From the NCBI GenBank assembly GCA_031277195.1, contig JAITMU010000101.1, positions 1 to 11,458 on the forward strand: 11,458 bases of DNA. The letters run 5' to 3'. A program made the position numbers and the translations under genes. The notes below the pieces were generated by a model. The model was not told where the DNA came from. It did no database searches and saw only the letters and a list, made by a program, of their open reading frames with translations. How positions within the stretch are numbered: position 1 is the stretch's first letter; every line of letters starts with the position of its first letter. This document shows positions 5,924 through 11,458 of the stretch, piece by piece. The DNA comes from Gallionellaceae bacterium. GTDB taxonomy: Bacteria > Pseudomonadota > Gammaproteobacteria > Burkholderiales > Gallionellaceae.

Positions 5924-6675
5924 CTCGCGTCCCGCTCCATCAGCCAGCCGCTCACGGCATCGAGCTGGGCGTATTGCGTGAGGTCAATTTGCAACGGCGT
6001 CACCGACACGCAACGATGCTCCACCGCGTAAAAATCCGTGCCCTCGCCCGCATCCTGCGCGCCGCCTGCCGCGCCCACCCAGTAAACCGTTTCGCCGTGC
6101 GGATTCAATGATTTGACGACCGGTTCGGCGCGATGACGCCGCCCCAAACGAGTGACCACCACATCGTCGATCTGCTCGTAGGGAATGTCCGGCACGTTGA
6201 CGTTGAGCAACCAGGGCCAGTTGTGCAGCTTGCGCTCAAACTGCCGCACCAGATTCGCCGTCACGCGCGCCGCCGTGTCGTAATGCGCGTGCCGTTTGCC
6301 GACCAGCGAAACCGCGATGGACGGGACGCCGAGCAAATATCCCTCGGTCGCCGCCGCCACCGTGCCGGAATAAATCGTGTCGTCGCCCATGTTCGCGCCC
6401 GCGTTGATGCCCGAAATCACAATGTCCGGCAACGCATCCAGCATCCCCGTGACAGCCAGGTGCACGCAGTCGGTCGGCGTGCCATTGACGTAATAAAAAC
6501 CGCTGGCAGCGCGGCGCAAATTGAGCGGACGATCCAGCGTCAACGAATTGCTCGCACCGCTGCGGTCACGCTCCGGCGCCACCACCGTCACCTCGGCGAT
6601 GGCCGACAGCGCCTCCGCAAGGCACGCCAATCCCGGTGCGAAATAACCATCGTCGTTGCTAAGCAGGATATGCAT
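5920..6675 (-). CDS. surE: 5'/3'-nucleotidase SurE
   Basis: SurE is a metal-dependent nucleotidase that dephosphorylates nucleoside 5'- and 3'-monophosphates and short polyphosphate, linked to stress survival. The 251-residue product starts MHILLSNDDGYFAPG, giving the metal ligands D8 and D9, and keeps SGASNSLTLDRPL, NGTPTDCVHLA and the signature SGINAGANMGDDTIYSGTV, whose Asn completes the site. The frame is open to 6729, but the family always begins at the strand leading into SNDDG, and the ATG at 6675 fits. No good ribosome-binding site precedes it. It heads surE-pcm-nlpD. Confidence 0.96.
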   Translation of the reverse strand: MHILLSNDDGYFAPGLACLAEALSAIAEVTVVAPERDRSGASNSLTLDRPLNLRRAASGFYYVNGTPTDCVHLAVTGMLDALPDIVISGINAGANMGDDTIYSGTVAAATEGYLLGVPSIAVSLVGKRHAHYDTAARVTANLVRQFERKLHNWPWLLNVNVPDIPYEQIDDVVVTRLGRRHRAEPVVKSLNPHGETVYWVGAAGGAQDAGEGTDFYAVEHRCVSVTPLQIDLTQYAQLDAVSGWLMERDAR

Positions 6676-6711
6676 GGAAATGGGTAATGAAATCGGTGTT
6701 TTTTCCCGTGG

Positions 6712-6717
6712 ATTATA
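6712..6717 (-). promoter_or_regulatory. Possible -10 element of the surE operon
   Basis: The minus strand reads TATAAT at 6717-6712, 37 nt before the surE ATG. The hexamers 16-18 nt upstream (such as CAACCC) do not resemble a -35, so this would be a weak or activated promoter. Confidence 0.4.
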
Positions 6718-6774
6718 GCCCAGACGCAATGGGCGGGTTGCGCGCTACGCGGCATCCAGAAAATTAAAACCTTG

Positions 6775-7024
6775 ACCACAGAAGCACAGCGGCACAGAGA
6801 AATTCAACTGCAAAACCAAGCGCCGAAGGTGGCATCTCTGCCGTCATTCCAGCGCAAGCTGGAATCCAGCGCGTTTATCAAAATACTCCGGCGCAGCCGA
6901 CAACATGGTTTTGTCCGCTACGCGGAGTGTATGTTTCTGCTGGATTCCAGCTTGCGCTGGAATGACGGCAGAGGTGCCGCCTGGATGGTTTTGCTTTTCT
7001 CCGTGCCGCTGTGTCCCTGTGGCA
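6775..7024. mobile_element. Nested 250-bp inverted-repeat element (MITE-like)
   Basis: Two perfect 35-bp inverted copies, 6836-6870 and 6939-6973, carry the widespread CGTCATTCCAGC...GGAATCCAG motif; each is itself palindromic. Outside them, 6775-6835 and 6974-7024 are also imperfect inverted copies: CACAGCGGCAC and CAAAACCA occur in both arms. The 68-bp centre is unrelated to the arms. The whole fills most of the surE/plcP divergent gap. It encodes nothing credible. It may be a non-autonomous mobile element or a composite of two repeat families. Confidence 0.7.
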
Positions 7025-7082
7025 ACAGCTTTTGATTTTCGTTTAATCAAACCGTAACACAAGCCCCGCATGATGCGCGCCG

Positions 7083-7835
7083 ATGGTTCAAGTCCGCTCA
7101 ATTTTCATCTCGGATGTTCACCTCGGCACGCGCGCGTGTCAGGCGGATCGTCTGCTGGATTTTCTTCGTGAATACGAAGCGCAAAATGTTTTTCTGCTCG
7201 GCGACATTATCGATTTCTGGGCTATGCGCCGCGCCATTCACTGGTCGGCGACGCAGAATACCGTCGTGCAGAAACTGCTCCGCCGCGCGCGCCACGGCGA
7301 ACGCATCATGCTGATTCCCGGCAACCACGACGAGGCGCTGCGCGAATATGTCGGCGCGGTGTTCGGCGACATCGAACTGCATCAGGAACACGTTCACCAG
7401 ACCGCCGACGGTCGCCGCTTTCTGCTGGTCCACGGCGACGACTACGATCAGGTTACCCGCCATCACCGCTGGGTCGCGCTGCTGGGCGACAGGGCATACG
7501 ACCTGCTGGTCTGGCTCAACGGCATGTTGTCCTGGACGCGGCGCAAACTGGGCGTCACGGGTTACTGGTCGCTGGCCGGTTACGCCAAACGCCGCGTCAA
7601 AGCCGCGCTGCAATTCATTTTCGATTTTGAATCGGCGGTCATCCATGCCGCGCGCCGGCGCGATCTGCACGGCGTCATCTGCGGCCACATTCATTACGCC
7701 GCGCTGCGCGAGCTGGACGGGCTGATTTATGCAAATTGCGGCGACTGGGTGGACAGTTGCACCGCCATCGTCGAACACATCGACGGAAAGCTGGAATTGA
7801 TCGAGTGGGGAGCGACAAAAACATGCGCGTCCTGA
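7083..7835 (+). CDS. plcP: PlcP-like phospholipase C (COG2908 metallophosphoesterase, often annotated LpxH)
   Basis: The 250-residue product is a calcineurin-type phosphoesterase. Its metal ligands are visible: D11 and H13 (SDVHLGTR), D41 and D44 (GDIID), N81 and H82 (GNHD), H117 (HGDDYD), H202 and H204 (CGHIH). COG2908 contains LpxH, the lipid A enzyme, and PlcP, which in Sinorhizobium releases diacylglycerol from membrane phospholipids under phosphate limitation. True LpxH usually reads SDLHLS followed by ERP; this protein has SDVHLGTR, a QNTVVQKLLR block and a GDWVDSCTAIVEH ending, which I recall from the PlcP group. The next gene is a lipid-type glycosyltransferase, supporting PlcP. The 3' end overlaps that gene by 13 nt. 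No clear ribosome-binding site or promoter is seen. The choice against LpxH is inference. Confidence 0.68.
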   Translation: MVQVRSIFISDVHLGTRACQADRLLDFLREYEAQNVFLLGDIIDFWAMRRAIHWSATQNTVVQKLLRRARHGERIMLIPGNHDEALREYVGAVFGDIELHQEHVHQTADGRRFLLVHGDDYDQVTRHHRWVALLGDRAYDLLVWLNGMLSWTRRKLGVTGYWSLAGYAKRRVKAALQFIFDFESAVIHAARRRDLHGVICGHIHYAALRELDGLIYANCGDWVDSCTAIVEHIDGKLELIEWGATKTCAS

Positions 7836-8980
7836 TGGTGTCGGACGTTTATTTTCCGCGCATCAACGGCGTCTCCACCGCAATCGACACCTACCGTCGC
7901 TCGCTGTCGCAGGAAGGCATCGACATACGCTTGATCGCGCCGGATTACGGCCTCACGACGGGCGATGAAAGCTGGATCAAGCGCATCCCGTCCCGCCCCG
8001 TGCCGCGCGACCCCGAAGATCGATTGATGCGCCGCCAAGCCCTTGCCCAAGCGACGCTGGAAGCCGCGCGCGACGCCGATCTGATTCACATCCAGACGCC
8101 GTTTTTCGCCTACTACGCCGCCATGCGCGCGGCGAAACAGCTCGGCCTGCCGGTGATAACGACCTATCACACGCTGTTTGAAGAATATTTCAAACACTAC
8201 GCGCCCTTCGTTCCCGCGCCCTTGCTGCGCGCCGCCGCGCGCAAATTTTCCCGCGCGCAATGCGATGCGACGAATGCCGTCATCGTCCCGTCGCGCGCCA
8301 TTCAGCAACGCTTGCTGGATTACGGCGTCCGCTCGCCGCTGCACATTTTGCCGACCGGCATTCCGCTATCGCGCTTCTCCGTCGGCGACCGCCAGCGTTT
8401 TCGCCGCCAGCACGGCATCGCGGAAAATCAGCCGATGGCGCTCTATGTTGGTCGCGTGGCGCACGAGAAAAATCTGGATTTCCTGCTCGATGTCGCCGCG
8501 CTGACAAGACAGCGCGTGCCGGATTTCCTGTTGATGATCGCCGGTGAAGGTCCGGCGCTGCCGCATCTGCGCGAACGTGTCGCGCGCGAAGGTTTGCAGA
8601 ATTGCGTGCGCTTCACCGGCTATCTGGATCGCCTGCATGAATTGCCGGATTGCTACGCCGCCGCAGACGCCTTCGTGTTCGCCTCGCGCACGGAAACGCA
8701 GGGATTGGTGCTGCTGGAAGCGATGGCGATGGGCGTCCCCGTGGTCGCGCTGGCCGTCATGGGAACCGTGGACATTCTGGAAAACGCGAGCGGCGCAGTC
8801 GTGCCCGCCGATGACATCACCTGTTTTGCAAACGACCTCGGCGATCTTCTGCTTAATCCCGAATGCCGCGCTATACTTGCGCGGCAAGCGCGCGAACAAG
8901 CGCGACACTGGGATGAACGCACGCTGGCCGGACGCATGGCAGGTCTTTACCGCGAAACGCTGGCGCAACATGGAGAATAA
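7823..8980 (+). CDS. GT4 glycosyltransferase, probable diacylglycerol glycosyltransferase (Agt-like)
   Basis: The 385-residue product is a two-domain GT-B enzyme. The N-terminal acceptor domain opens with MRVLMVSDVYFPRINGVSTA; YHTLFEEYFKHY at 115-126 resembles the acceptor region of bacterial 1,2-diacylglycerol 3-glucosyltransferases of the Acholeplasma alMGS type. The donor domain has YVGRVAHEKNLDFLL and the EX7E motif with E291 and E299 (ETQGLVLLE), which binds the nucleotide sugar in retaining GT4 enzymes. No membrane helix is evident, so it should be peripheral. GGGGAG lies about 10 nt before the ATG at 7823, which overlaps the previous gene; the frame is open further upstream but only inside that gene. 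Beside a PlcP-like enzyme it should glycosylate diacylglycerol; the sugar is unknown. Confidence 0.75.
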   Translation: MRVLMVSDVYFPRINGVSTAIDTYRRSLSQEGIDIRLIAPDYGLTTGDESWIKRIPSRPVPRDPEDRLMRRQALAQATLEAARDADLIHIQTPFFAYYAAMRAAKQLGLPVITTYHTLFEEYFKHYAPFVPAPLLRAAARKFSRAQCDATNAVIVPSRAIQQRLLDYGVRSPLHILPTGIPLSRFSVGDRQRFRRQHGIAENQPMALYVGRVAHEKNLDFLLDVAALTRQRVPDFLLMIAGEGPALPHLRERVAREGLQNCVRFTGYLDRLHELPDCYAAADAFVFASRTETQGLVLLEAMAMGVPVVALAVMGTVDILENASGAVVPADDITCFANDLGDLLLNPECRAILARQAREQARHWDERTLAGRMAGLYRETLAQHGE

Positions 8981-8985
8981 AACAC

Positions 8986-9360
8986 ATGACGGAAAGCCCG
9001 TTCAAGGGAAAGACCGGCCTGCGCCGCGTCCTCAACGCTTTCCATTATTCAATGGCCGGCCTGCGCGCCGCCTGGAGCGGCGAAGATGCCTTCCGGCAGG
9101 AATTGGTATTGGCAGTAATCCTGATGCCGCTCGCGTTCATCCTGGGACACACGCCCGTCGAACGGGCACTGATGGCCGGTTCGCTGCTGCTGGTACTGAT
9201 CGTCGAATTGCTGAACTCCGCGATTGAAGCCACCGTAGATCGCGTCTCACTGGAACGCCACCCATTCGCAAAACGCGCCAAAGATATTGGCAGCGCGGCA
9301 GTGTTTATTGCGCTGGTGAATGTGGCGGTGATTTGGGGGTGTGTTTTGATTTCGGTTTAG
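8986..9360 (+). CDS. dgkA: Diacylglycerol kinase DgkA
   Basis: DgkA phosphorylates diacylglycerol to phosphatidic acid at the inner membrane as a trimer. The 124-residue product matches E. coli DgkA (122 residues) in length and layout: surface helix, then three membrane helices at about 41-55, 60-82 and 104-122. Key residues align: E33 (E28 in the E. coli mature numbering), E74, N77, E81 (VELLNSAIEATVDR) and D100 (KRAKDIGSAAV). It begins 5 nt after the glycosyltransferase stop with GGAG 10 nt before the ATG, so it is the third gene of one operon. Next to enzymes that make and use diacylglycerol it would salvage the surplus into phospholipid synthesis. Confidence 0.96.
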   Translation: MTESPFKGKTGLRRVLNAFHYSMAGLRAAWSGEDAFRQELVLAVILMPLAFILGHTPVERALMAGSLLLVLIVELLNSAIEATVDRVSLERHPFAKRAKDIGSAAVFIALVNVAVIWGCVLISV

Positions 9361-9374
9361 TGATGCTGCCCCCT

Positions 9375-9608
9375 TTAATTTGATGAGACTCGCCTTAACA
9401 CCGACAGTTTATCTAAGTCATAAACTATCAATCTCAAATAATCTTTGTCTATACACACATTGCCACATGTGCAGCCAATGTTATCTTTCGGCACCGATGG
9501 AATAATTCCTCCGCAGCTGTCACAACGATAATAAATGTTATTGTCTTTAGGAACTGCCGAGGTAGATCTATACCTGCTGCCAATGAGTTGATATATATGT
9601 TTAGTCAT
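9375..9608 (-). CDS. Small AT-rich zinc-ribbon-like protein of unknown function
   Basis: I do not recognise the function. The 77-residue product has four cysteines in two knuckles, CDSCG (C29, C32) and CTCG (C46, C48), spaced as in a zinc ribbon, with IIPSVPKDNIGC between them and a C-terminal DYLRLIVYDLDKLSVLRR. I have a faint memory of similar orphan proteins with IPS, then CGN, then a D-rich end, but cannot name a family. AAGG lies 7 nt before the ATG. Its DNA is about 40% GC against roughly 58% around it and its codons end in A or T far more often, which suggests recent acquisition. It faces dgkA with 14 nt between the stops and has a repeat cluster upstream. A real gene is likely. Confidence 0.65.
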   Translation of the reverse strand: MTKHIYQLIGSRYRSTSAVPKDNNIYYRCDSCGGIIPSVPKDNIGCTCGNVCIDKDYLRLIVYDLDKLSVLRRVSSN

Positions 9609-9642
9609 TTCACTGCCTTCAGATGTTCTAAATCCAAGCCCG

Positions 9643-9723
9643 CGTAGGTTGGACTGAGCGAAGCGATGTCCAACATTCGGAAGCGCAAGCGTTGGGGTTC
9701 GCTGCGCTCACCGCCAACCTACG
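9643..9723. repeat. 81-bp palindromic repeat, copy B
   Basis: CGTAGGTTGG (9643-9652) and CCAACCTACG (9714-9723) are perfect inverted ends. Inside, GAGCGAAGCGA and TCGCTGCGCTC are also inverted with one mismatch. The right half shares its TTCGCTGCGCTC core and CAACCT with the repeat at 1181-1211. It belongs to a dispersed, REP-like family. Confidence 0.75.
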
Positions 9724-9735
9724 ATTAAAGCAAAC

Positions 9736-9805
9736 GTAGGGCGGGGCTCGCCCCGCGCTGTATGAATCGCAATGACCGTTCCGCGCGGGGCAAGCCCCGC
9801 CCTAC
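9736..9805. repeat. 70-bp GC-rich double palindrome at the 3' end of ackA
   Basis: 9736-9757 and 9784-9805 are inverted copies with 21 of 22 positions matching. Each arm is itself a hairpin of GCGGGGC, two bases, GCCCCGC. The element stops 1 nt before the ackA stop codon, so it can serve as its terminator. It stands 12 nt from the palindrome at 9643-9723 and is probably a second, different repeat family (GTAGGGCGGGG type). Confidence 0.8.
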
Positions 9806-9806
9806 C

Positions 9807-10862
9807 TCAATTACATACGCCCGTAACCAACTCGCACATCATCCTCTCCTCATCCGCCGGTACGATCAACACCGGCTTGGAATCGTCGGAATGAATGCGG
9901 CTACGCGCGGCGTGGTTGGCGTCGGCATCAAGCGCAAAACCCAGAAAACCCAGCGGCTCGCAAATGGCGGCGCGTATCGTTGGCGCGTGTTCGCCGATGC
10001 CGCCGGTGAATACCAGCGCGTCGATGCCGCCTGCTTTTGCCGCCAAGCTGCCGATGGCGGCGCGCACCTGGTGGCAGAAATACGCGACGGCGAACCGCGC
10101 TTCCGATGTATCACTTTGGAGCAGCACATTCATCTCGGCGCTGATGCCGCCGGACAACGCCAGCAATCCCATCTTGTGAAACACCACGTCGGCCAACTGT
10201 TCCGCGTCGAAACGCTGCGCCAGTTCCAGCATCACGCCGGGGTCGAGATCGCCGCTGCGCGTGCCCATGACGATGCCGCCAGCGGGCGTGTAGCCCATCG
10301 TGGTGTCTGTGGATTTCAGATTTTCCAGCAGACACAAACTGGCGCCGCTGCCGAGATGCGCGACGATGATTTTGCCGGTCGCCGCATCGCCCAACAAATC
10401 CGGCAGCGTTTGCGCGACCCAGGCATAGTTGATGCCGTGAAAACCGAAACGGCGCAGACCCCATTCCTGCGGAATCGGCAAGCGCCGCGACAATTCCGGC
10501 AGGGTGGCGTGAAAGGCCGTGTCGAAGCACGCCACCTGCGGCGCGGCGAAACGCTCCGCGCATAAATCCAGCCCCAACAAATTGCTCGGCATATGCAAGG
10601 GCGCAAGACAAATCAGCCCTTCCAACCGCGCGCGCTCGGCAGCGTCCACCAGCCGCGCCGCGTCGGCGATGTCGCCGCCGTGAACGAGGCGATGACCGAT
10701 GATGTCCGGCTTTTCACCGGACAATTCCCGCATCAAGCCATCAAACGCCTCGCGCGGATCACGCACATGCGCATAACGAAAATTGCGGCGCGAGCCGTCG
10801 GGATGAAACAGGCTGGCTTTCACCGAGGAGGAACCGCTGTTGAGGGTGAGGATGGTTTTCAT
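9807..10862 (-). CDS. ackA: Acetate/propionate family kinase (short AckA)
   Basis: The enzyme moves a phosphate between acetyl phosphate and ADP, giving acetate and ATP. Family motifs are all present in the 351-residue product: TLNSGSSSVK at the N-terminus, IGHRLVHGG, FDTAFHATLP with the catalytic Asp, FGFHGINY, AHLGSGASLC, MGTRSGDLDPG, FTGGIGEHAP and ADEERMM with the metal-binding Glu. It is some 45 residues shorter than the usual 395-400, mainly from a reduced region after the N-terminal strand block and before HRLVHGG. HGINY replaces the common HGTSH. I associate this short form with the phosphoketolase pathway in proteobacteria. No good ribosome-binding site precedes the ATG. The probable phosphoketolase gene lies upstream on the same strand. 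Confidence 0.93.
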   Translation of the reverse strand: MKTILTLNSGSSSVKASLFHPDGSRRNFRYAHVRDPREAFDGLMRELSGEKPDIIGHRLVHGGDIADAARLVDAAERARLEGLICLAPLHMPSNLLGLDLCAERFAAPQVACFDTAFHATLPELSRRLPIPQEWGLRRFGFHGINYAWVAQTLPDLLGDAATGKIIVAHLGSGASLCLLENLKSTDTTMGYTPAGGIVMGTRSGDLDPGVMLELAQRFDAEQLADVVFHKMGLLALSGGISAEMNVLLQSDTSEARFAVAYFCHQVRAAIGSLAAKAGGIDALVFTGGIGEHAPTIRAAICEPLGFLGFALDADANHAARSRIHSDDSKPVLIVPADEERMMCELVTGVCN

Positions 10863-10944
10863 GGCGGCATGTCAGGTATCACGATTGAGCAAATCAGCCA
10901 GCGCGCGAAATGCGCTCCTGATTGAGATTGTATCGGCATGAATC

Positions 10945-10965
10945 GTAATTTATGTGTGAAATTAC
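10945..10965. promoter_or_regulatory. Possible operator upstream of ackA
   Basis: GTAATTT (10945-10951) and AAATTAC (10959-10965) are perfect inverted arms around a seven-base centre. The site overlaps the place where a -35 would lie for the possible ackA -10 at 10927-10932. It does not match the FNR or CRP consensus. Confidence 0.3.
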
Positions 10966-11172
10966 AATTTAACTGCGCGATATTGCAAGTTCCCCCGCAG
11001 AAAGATACCGCCTCAATTTTAATTCTCCTACCATACCAACTTTCCCTGTCGTCATTCCCGCAGAGACGCACTGCTGTCCGGGATAAATCGAGGTCGTGAT
11101 AATGCAAGTGCTGCAAGCGCAGGAGAAATCGAATGAGAGAAGAAACACCGACTCGATTTTTCCCCGCCGACC

Positions 11173-11212
11173 ACCCCCTCTCCCTTGACGGGAGAGGGCT
11201 GGGGAGAGGGTG
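11173..11212. repeat. GC-rich hairpin repeat (copy 2)
   Basis: CCCTCTCCC (11176-11184) pairs with GGGAGAGGG (11190-11198) around TTGAC, followed by CTGGGGAGAGGGTG. It is the same family as 3382-3421 and is inverted relative to copy 3 at 11254-11296. Confidence 0.7.
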
Positions 11213-11253
11213 AATCGTGACGTGTCATTTCGCTTTGATGTGAAAGCGGAAAG

Positions 11254-11296
11254 AGCCCCCTCTCCCCCACCCCTCTCCCACAAGGGGGGTGGGGCT
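11254..11296. repeat. GC-rich hairpin repeat (copy 3), inverted relative to copy 2
   Basis: AGCCCC and GGGGCT bound the copy, and ACCCC with GGGGGT pairs inside. Read on the minus strand it follows copy 2 in order (GGGAGAGGG, TGGGG, GAGGG). Lying after the probable phosphoketolase stop, the pair could form a large cruciform or a terminator. Confidence 0.65.
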
Positions 11297-11384
11297 TTGT
11301 GTGGACCGTCCAGAAAATATTTATTACGGACAACAGTGCACAGAGGCGAGAATGACGGAGAAAAATTATCTGCAAAAATACCGC

Positions 11385-11458
11385 TCAAAACGGCCACTTC
11401 CATTCATCTTCTTCCGGCAGGTCAACGCCGTATTCATGCGCGTAATTGCAACACTCAA
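11385..11458 (-). CDS. C-terminal end of a probable phosphoketolase (cut by window edge)
   Basis: The minus strand stays open from the window edge to a TGA at 11385-11387 and gives 23 full codons, ending ECCNYAHEYGVDLPEEDEW then KWPF. The pattern of an aromatic-rich helix, HEYG, D, PE and a closing W-x-W-P resembles the C-terminus of phosphoketolases (Xfp/Xpk), which split xylulose 5-phosphate or fructose 6-phosphate to acetyl phosphate. The short acetate kinase next on the same strand would use that acetyl phosphate, which supports the call. So few residues cannot prove the family. That a real gene ends here is more certain than its name. Confidence 0.5.
   Translation of the reverse strand, partial: ECCNYAHEYGVDLPEEDEWKWPF

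Larger units (their letters stand above)
10863..11384. other. 522-bp gap without genes between ackA and the probable phosphoketolase
   Basis: No credible gene lies here; the open frames on the minus strand run through repeats and lack family features. The stretch holds, from left to right, the ackA leader with a possible -10 (TACAAT on the minus strand, 10932-10927), a small palindrome at 10945-10965, a degenerate copy of the CGTCATTCCCGC repeat near 11050-11075, and two inverted GC-rich repeats at 11173-11212 and 11254-11296. Confidence 0.6.

Noticed and set aside
5135..6031. A 298-codon plus-strand open frame opposite nlpD, pcm and surE
   Set aside because: It crosses three well-identified genes on the other strand and has shadow-type composition.
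6772..7101. Open frames on both strands between surE and the plcP-like gene
   Set aside because: They lie within the inverted-repeat element, their products mirror each other's repeats, and no family motif is present.
7083..7835. Annotation as LpxH of lipid A synthesis
   Set aside because: SDVHLGTR and the C-terminal GDWVDSCTAIVEH fit the PlcP-type branch better, and the neighbours are lipid glycosyltransferase and DgkA. It remains the main alternative.
9643..9805. Attachment site or integron recombination site from the paired palindromes
   Set aside because: No integrase or tRNA is nearby and the symmetry fits dispersed REP-like repeats with copies elsewhere in the window.
10969..11403. 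Minus-strand open frames of about 107 and 144 codons upstream of ackA
   Set aside because: They run through GC-rich and CGTCATTCC-type repeats, giving low-complexity SPLPQPSP-like text, a known false product of such repeats.

Overview
The window reads as ordinary chromosome of a Gram-negative betaproteobacterium with roughly 58% GC. The gene order rpsF-priB-rpsR-rplI, the surE-pcm-nlpD order, the beta-type Hfq N-terminus and the many short palindromic repeats between genes all fit that group. A Nitrosomonadales-like autotroph or methylotroph is a reasonable guess. No rRNA, tRNA, CRISPR array, integrase or transposase was seen.

Layout. (1) 1-155: start of hfq, minus strand, cut by the window edge. 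(2) 309-1174: a plus-strand pair, a DUF4149 membrane protein and a group II truncated haemoglobin, ending at a strong hairpin shared with the facing ribosomal operon. (3) 1277-2731: minus-strand operon rpsF-priB-rpsR-rplI with a near-consensus promoter, divergent from dksA (2944-3366). (4) 3426-4274: a minus-strand radical SAM protein of the COG0731 type. (5) 4362-6675: minus-strand surE-pcm-nlpD with 4-nt stop/start overlaps; rpoS, often the next gene, is not there. (6) 6676-7082: a divergent intergenic region largely filled by a 250-bp nested inverted repeat. (7) 7083-9360: plus-strand operon of a COG2908 metallophosphoesterase, a GT4 glycosyltransferase and DgkA. (8) 9375-9608: an AT-rich small zinc-ribbon-like protein. 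(9) 9807-11458: minus-strand acetate kinase and, upstream of it, the last codons of what looks like a phosphoketolase, separated by about 520 bp of non-coding, repeat-containing DNA.

How the genes work together. The most interesting locus is 7083-9360. Its first gene would usually be labelled lpxH, but its motifs fit the PlcP phospholipase C branch of COG2908 better. The second gene resembles diacylglycerol glucosyltransferases. Together they match the plcP-agt lipid-remodelling pair known from phosphate-starved bacteria, here with a diacylglycerol kinase added, so the operon would make diacylglycerol, glycosylate it and return the excess to phosphatidic acid. No Pho box is visible, so the control may differ. 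The phosphoketolase/acetate kinase pair would turn sugar phosphates into acetyl phosphate and then acetate plus ATP. The rpsF and dksA promoters are back to back, and rpsF has the GC-rich discriminator typical of promoters that DksA and ppGpp repress.
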